Shown: positions 61,452 through 64,000 of the stretch, one piece after another
How positions within the stretch are numbered: the first letter of the stretch is position 1
How the letters are laid out: the number at the start of each line of letters is the position of its first letter
DNA from: Paenibacillus apiarius
GTDB lineage: Bacteria > Bacillota > Bacilli > Paenibacillales > Paenibacillaceae
Reading direction: 5' to 3'
Assembly: GCF_017052585.1 (NCBI RefSeq)
Contig: NZ_JAFFHZ010000001.1
Span: 4,216,001-4,280,000 of the forward strand
DNA: 64,000 nt
Notes under the pieces: model-generated
Seen by the model: only the letters and a program-made list of their open reading frames with translations
Database searches by the model: none
What the model was told of the DNA's origin: nothing
Position numbers and translations under genes: made by a program

Positions 61452-62570
61452 GTGGCGAAACGAGATTATTATGAGGTGCTCGGCTTAGGCAAAGGGGCTA
61501 GCGAAGACGAAATTAAAAAGGCGTATCGCAAGCTTGCGCGTCAATATCACCCGGACGTCAACAAAGAAACGGACGCGGAGGATAAGTTCAAAGAAGTTAA
61601 AGAAGCGTACGATGTGCTTAGTGATGACCAAAAGCGGGCGATGTACGATCAATACGGGCACGTTGATCCGAACCAAGGTATGGGCGGCGGCGGATTTTCC
61701 GGGGATTTCGGCGGGTTCGGCGATATCTTTGATATGTTCTTTGGCGGCGGCGGCCGCAAAGATCCGAATGCGCCGCAGCGTGGCAGCGACCTGCAGTACA
61801 CGATGCAAATCGAGTTCAAGGAAGCGGTGTTCGGCAAAGAAATGGACATTACGATTCCGCGCACGGAGCAATGCGATACCTGCTTCGGTACAGGAGCAAA
61901 GCCCGGCACGAAGCCGGATAATTGTACTGCCTGCCACGGTACGGGGCAACAAGAAGTGGTACAGAACACGCCGTTCGGCCGCATGGTGAACCGCCGTGCC
62001 TGTTCCGTTTGCCAAGGGAAAGGCAAGATTATCCGCGAGAAGTGCGGAAAATGCCAAGGCGCGGGCTCCGTAAAAAATCAGCGCAAAATTCACGTGCGAA
62101 TCCCTGCCGGCGTGGATGACGGCGCGCAGCTGCGCATGAGCGGCGAAGGGGAAAGCGGACTGCGCGGCGGTCCGAACGGAGATTTATATATCGTCATTCG
62201 CGTCAAATCGCACGAATTCTTCGAACGTGACGGTGACGATATATACTGCGAAGTTCCACTCACATTCGCTCAAGCGGCATTGGGCGATGAGATCGAAATT
62301 CCGACGCTGACGGAAAAAGTAAAGCTGAAAATTCCTGCCGGCACGCAAACGGGCACCTTCTTCCGCCTGCGCGGCAAAGGCGTTCCGCGTCTGCGCGGTC
62401 ACGGACAAGGCGATCAGCATGTGAAGGTCGTCATTGTGACGCCAACGAAAATGTCCGACGAACAGAAGGATATGCTGCGCCAGTTCGCTGAGCTTGGCGG
62501 AGAGCAGCCTAACGGCGGCCATGAAGAATCGTTTTTCGACCGCATGAAGAGAGCCTTCCGCGGCGATTAG
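61452..62570 (+). CDS. dnaJ: Chaperone protein DnaJ (Hsp40)
   Basis: The 372-residue type I Hsp40 has the J domain with HPD ([10 protein letters not shown]), a Gly/Phe-rich region (about 75-105), and four zinc repeats ([32 protein letters not shown]). Substrate-binding beta domains complete it. It stimulates DnaK. The start is either GTG 61452 ([11 protein letters not shown]) or ATG 61449, just after GGGGGTGG; I favour 61452 for spacing. Confidence 0.97.
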   Translation: MAKRDYYEVLGLGKGASEDEIKKAYRKLARQYHPDVNKETDAEDKFKEVKEAYDVLSDDQKRAMYDQYGHVDPNQGMGGGGFSGDFGGFGDIFDMFFGGGGRKDPNAPQRGSDLQYTMQIEFKEAVFGKEMDITIPRTEQCDTCFGTGAKPGTKPDNCTACHGTGQQEVVQNTPFGRMVNRRACSVCQGKGKIIREKCGKCQGAGSVKNQRKIHVRIPAGVDDGAQLRMSGEGESGLRGGPNGDLYIVIRVKSHEFFERDGDDIYCEVPLTFAQAALGDEIEIPTLTEKVKLKIPAGTQTGTFFRLRGKGVPRLRGHGQGDQHVKVVIVTPTKMSDEQKDMLRQFAELGGEQPNGGHEESFFDRMKRAFRGD

Positions 62571-62591
62571 CCGAGTAATATAGTTCAACTC

Positions 62592-62632
62592 AACCACGTG
62601 ACTCTATCATGAAGATAGAGACGTGGTTTTTT
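62592..62632 (+). terminator. Intrinsic terminator of the hrcA-dnaJ operon
   Basis: AACCACGT (62592-62599) pairs with ACGTGGTT, with an inner CTCTATC / GATAGAG stem, followed by six T. Confidence 0.9.
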
Positions 62633-62764
62633 CTATATGTGCTTCATTCTCCCCTATAATATGTTTGTGCAATCTTCAATTCGGTCTATTCGTCTATTGA
62701 TATAATTGTCAATATCATTTATCATACATGTATAAGTTCATTAATTTGGTCGGAGATATGGATG

Positions 62765-62829
62765 GGACCACAACTACGCATTGAATGTCAATGCGATTGT
62801 TGTGGTCCTTTTCTTTTTTCTCCGTACAG
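62765..62829 (+). promoter_or_regulatory. Terminator-like hairpin in the glpD leader (possible GlpP antitermination site)
   Basis: GGACCACAACTACGCATTG pairs with CAATGCGATTGTTGTGGTCC with small bulges, and TTTTCTTTTTTC follows. It stands 15 bases before the glpD start. In B. subtilis a terminator at this place in glpD is read through only with GlpP and glycerol-3-phosphate. A TATAAT at 62701-62706 may be the promoter -10. Confidence 0.7.
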
Positions 62830-62844
62830 GAAAGGACATCCGCC

Positions 62845-64000
62845 ATGACTCAATCATCATTTTCCAGCTTGAACAGACGTCAAATTCGGGAGCGGCTTCA
62901 ATCTACAAGCTATGATGTGCTCATTATCGGAGGAGGCATTACAGGAGCCGGCATCGCGCTGGATGCGGCGGTTCGAGGCTTGAATACGGCTATTATTGAA
63001 ATGCAGGATTTTGCCGCTGGCACGAGCAGCCGTTCCACGAAGCTGGTACATGGGGGTTTGCGTTATTTGAAGCAGGGGGAAATCAATCTCGTGCGCGAAG
63101 TTGGACGCGAGCGGGCGATTGTATACGACAATGCCCCTCATGTTGTCGTCCCGGAACGGATGCTGATGCCTATCATTGAAGGAGGCACTTATGGGAGGTG
63201 GGCTACCTCGATCGGCTTATATGTATACGATTGGCTGGCAGGGGTAAAGAGAGCGGAGCGCAGGACGATGTTGAGCAAAGAGCAAACGCTTAAAAAGGAG
63301 CCGCTTCTGCGCAGCGATAAGCTGAAGGCCGGCGGTTACTATGTTGAGTACCGGACGGATGATGCGCGGTTGACGATAGAAATTATGAAAAGCGCAGCAG
63401 CCCGGGGGGTTACGGCGCTTAACTATATCAAGGCGGAGTCGTTCGTCTACGATGATAACGGACACGTAGCCGGCGTTACGGCCAGGGATATGAATGACGG
63501 CACGACCATTGCGATTTCCGCCGCCAAAGTGGTAAACGCAGCTGGCCCTTGGGTGGACACGCTGCGCGAGCTCGATCGCTCCAAGACGGGCAAACGGCTG
63601 CACTTGACGAAAGGCATTCATATCGTTATCGATCAGTCTCGCTTCCCGCTGCGGCAGGCAATCTATTTCGATACGCCAGACGGCCGGATGGTGTTTGCCA
63701 TTCCGCGGGACGGCAAGACGTATATCGGCACGACGGACACGAATTACGAGGGCGAGTTGGAGCATCCCCGCATGACGCGTGAAGACTTGCTCTATTTGCT
63801 GCGGGCGGCCAATTACATGTTCCCCACGATAGCGTTAACAGAGAACGATGTGGAATCATCGTGGGCAGGGCTTCGACCGCTTATCCACGAGGACGGGAAA
63901 TCACCTTCCGAGCTGTCGCGCAAGGATGAAATCTTTCTGTCTCCGTCCGGCTTGATTACGATTGCCGGAGGCAAGCTGACGGGATACCGCAAGATGGCGG
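62845..64000 (+). CDS. glpD: Aerobic glycerol-3-phosphate dehydrogenase, N-terminal part
   Basis: GlpD oxidises glycerol-3-phosphate to dihydroxyacetone phosphate at the membrane, passing electrons to quinone. The first 385 codons are visible; the gene runs off the window. Motifs are the FAD site [55 protein letters not shown] and [11 protein letters not shown]. The ATG at 62845 follows GGAAAGG. The leader hairpin just upstream suggests control by antitermination. Confidence 0.96.
   Translation, partial: MTQSSFSSLNRRQIRERLQSTSYDVLIIGGGITGAGIALDAAVRGLNTAIIEMQDFAAGTSSRSTKLVHGGLRYLKQGEINLVREVGRERAIVYDNAPHVVVPERMLMPIIEGGTYGRWATSIGLYVYDWLAGVKRAERRTMLSKEQTLKKEPLLRSDKLKAGGYYVEYRTDDARLTIEIMKSAAARGVTALNYIKAESFVYDDNGHVAGVTARDMNDGTTIAISAAKVVNAAGPWVDTLRELDRSKTGKRLHLTKGIHIVIDQSRFPLRQAIYFDTPDGRMVFAIPRDGKTYIGTTDTNYEGELEHPRMTREDLLYLLRAANYMFPTIALTENDVESSWAGLRPLIHEDGKSPSELSRKDEIFLSPSGLITIAGGKLTGYRKMA

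Noticed and set aside
1..64000. tRNA or rRNA genes
   Set aside because: I found no cloverleaf with GGTTCGAATC-type arms or rRNA-like sequence; the only RNA element I can support is the T-box.

Overview
The window is chromosomal DNA of an endospore-forming Firmicute, most likely Paenibacillus or a close relative. The evidence is direct: pro-sigma-K, spoVAC/spoVAD/spoVAE, the spore protease gpr and spoIIP are present. The comE, yqeG-to-rsfS and hrcA-grpE-dnaK-dnaJ blocks follow the order known from Bacillus subtilis. Strong AGGAGG-type ribosome binding sites, a Leu T-box and a CIRCE element are typical of the phylum. Genus placement is inference.

Layout. (1) 1-3904: the 3' end of a type I-C CRISPR-Cas locus (cas7 tail, cas4, cas1, cas2), a leader, and an array of 24 repeats and 23 spacers. 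(2) About 3905-14540: an AT-rich accessory stretch. It holds a flavin-binding protein divergent from a MocR regulator that lacks its PLP lysine, a chimeric partial duplication of that pair, decayed Tn3 transposase and P-type ATPase fragments, an FAD monooxygenase and MarR regulator linked by shared operators, an AlkD-like protein, an AraC regulator, and an LLM monooxygenase behind a Fur box. (3) 14541-21641: sigK, a CBM9-like protein, a cluster of palindromic repeats, a frameshifted glycosidase-like gene, and the spoVA operon. (4) 21796-26281: a translationally coupled MoxR / DUF58 / transglutaminase operon. (5) 26455-62570: the conserved backbone yqeG-yqeH-aroE-yhbY-nadD-yqeK-rsfS-(cvfB)-yqeM-(leuS)-comER-comEA-comEB-comEC-(ECF sigma/anti-sigma)-holA-rpsT-gpr-(M23 lipoprotein and two-component system)-spoIIP-yqxA-lepA-hemW-(GNAT)-hrcA-(chaperonin)-grpE-dnaK-dnaJ. 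Bracketed genes are extra relative to B. subtilis as I remember it. (6) 62571-64000: a terminator-like leader and the first 385 codons of glpD.

How the genes work together. The backbone covers ribosome assembly (yqeG, yqeH, yhbY, rsfS, rpsT, lepA), NAD synthesis, DNA uptake (comEA/EB/EC with comER opposite), late sporulation and germination (gpr, spoIIP, spoVA, sigK), and heat-shock folding. The most unusual item is the gene between hrcA and grpE. It is an archaeal-type (thermosome-like, group III) chaperonin under a perfect CIRCE operator, joining a thermosome-like ring to the DnaK system. Such genes are known from a few Firmicutes, so this is uncommon rather than new. I see no clearly undescribed system. 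The best candidates for new biology are the MarR operator pair, the Lys-less MocR, and the paired response-regulator boxes between the M23 lipoprotein and its two-component system.
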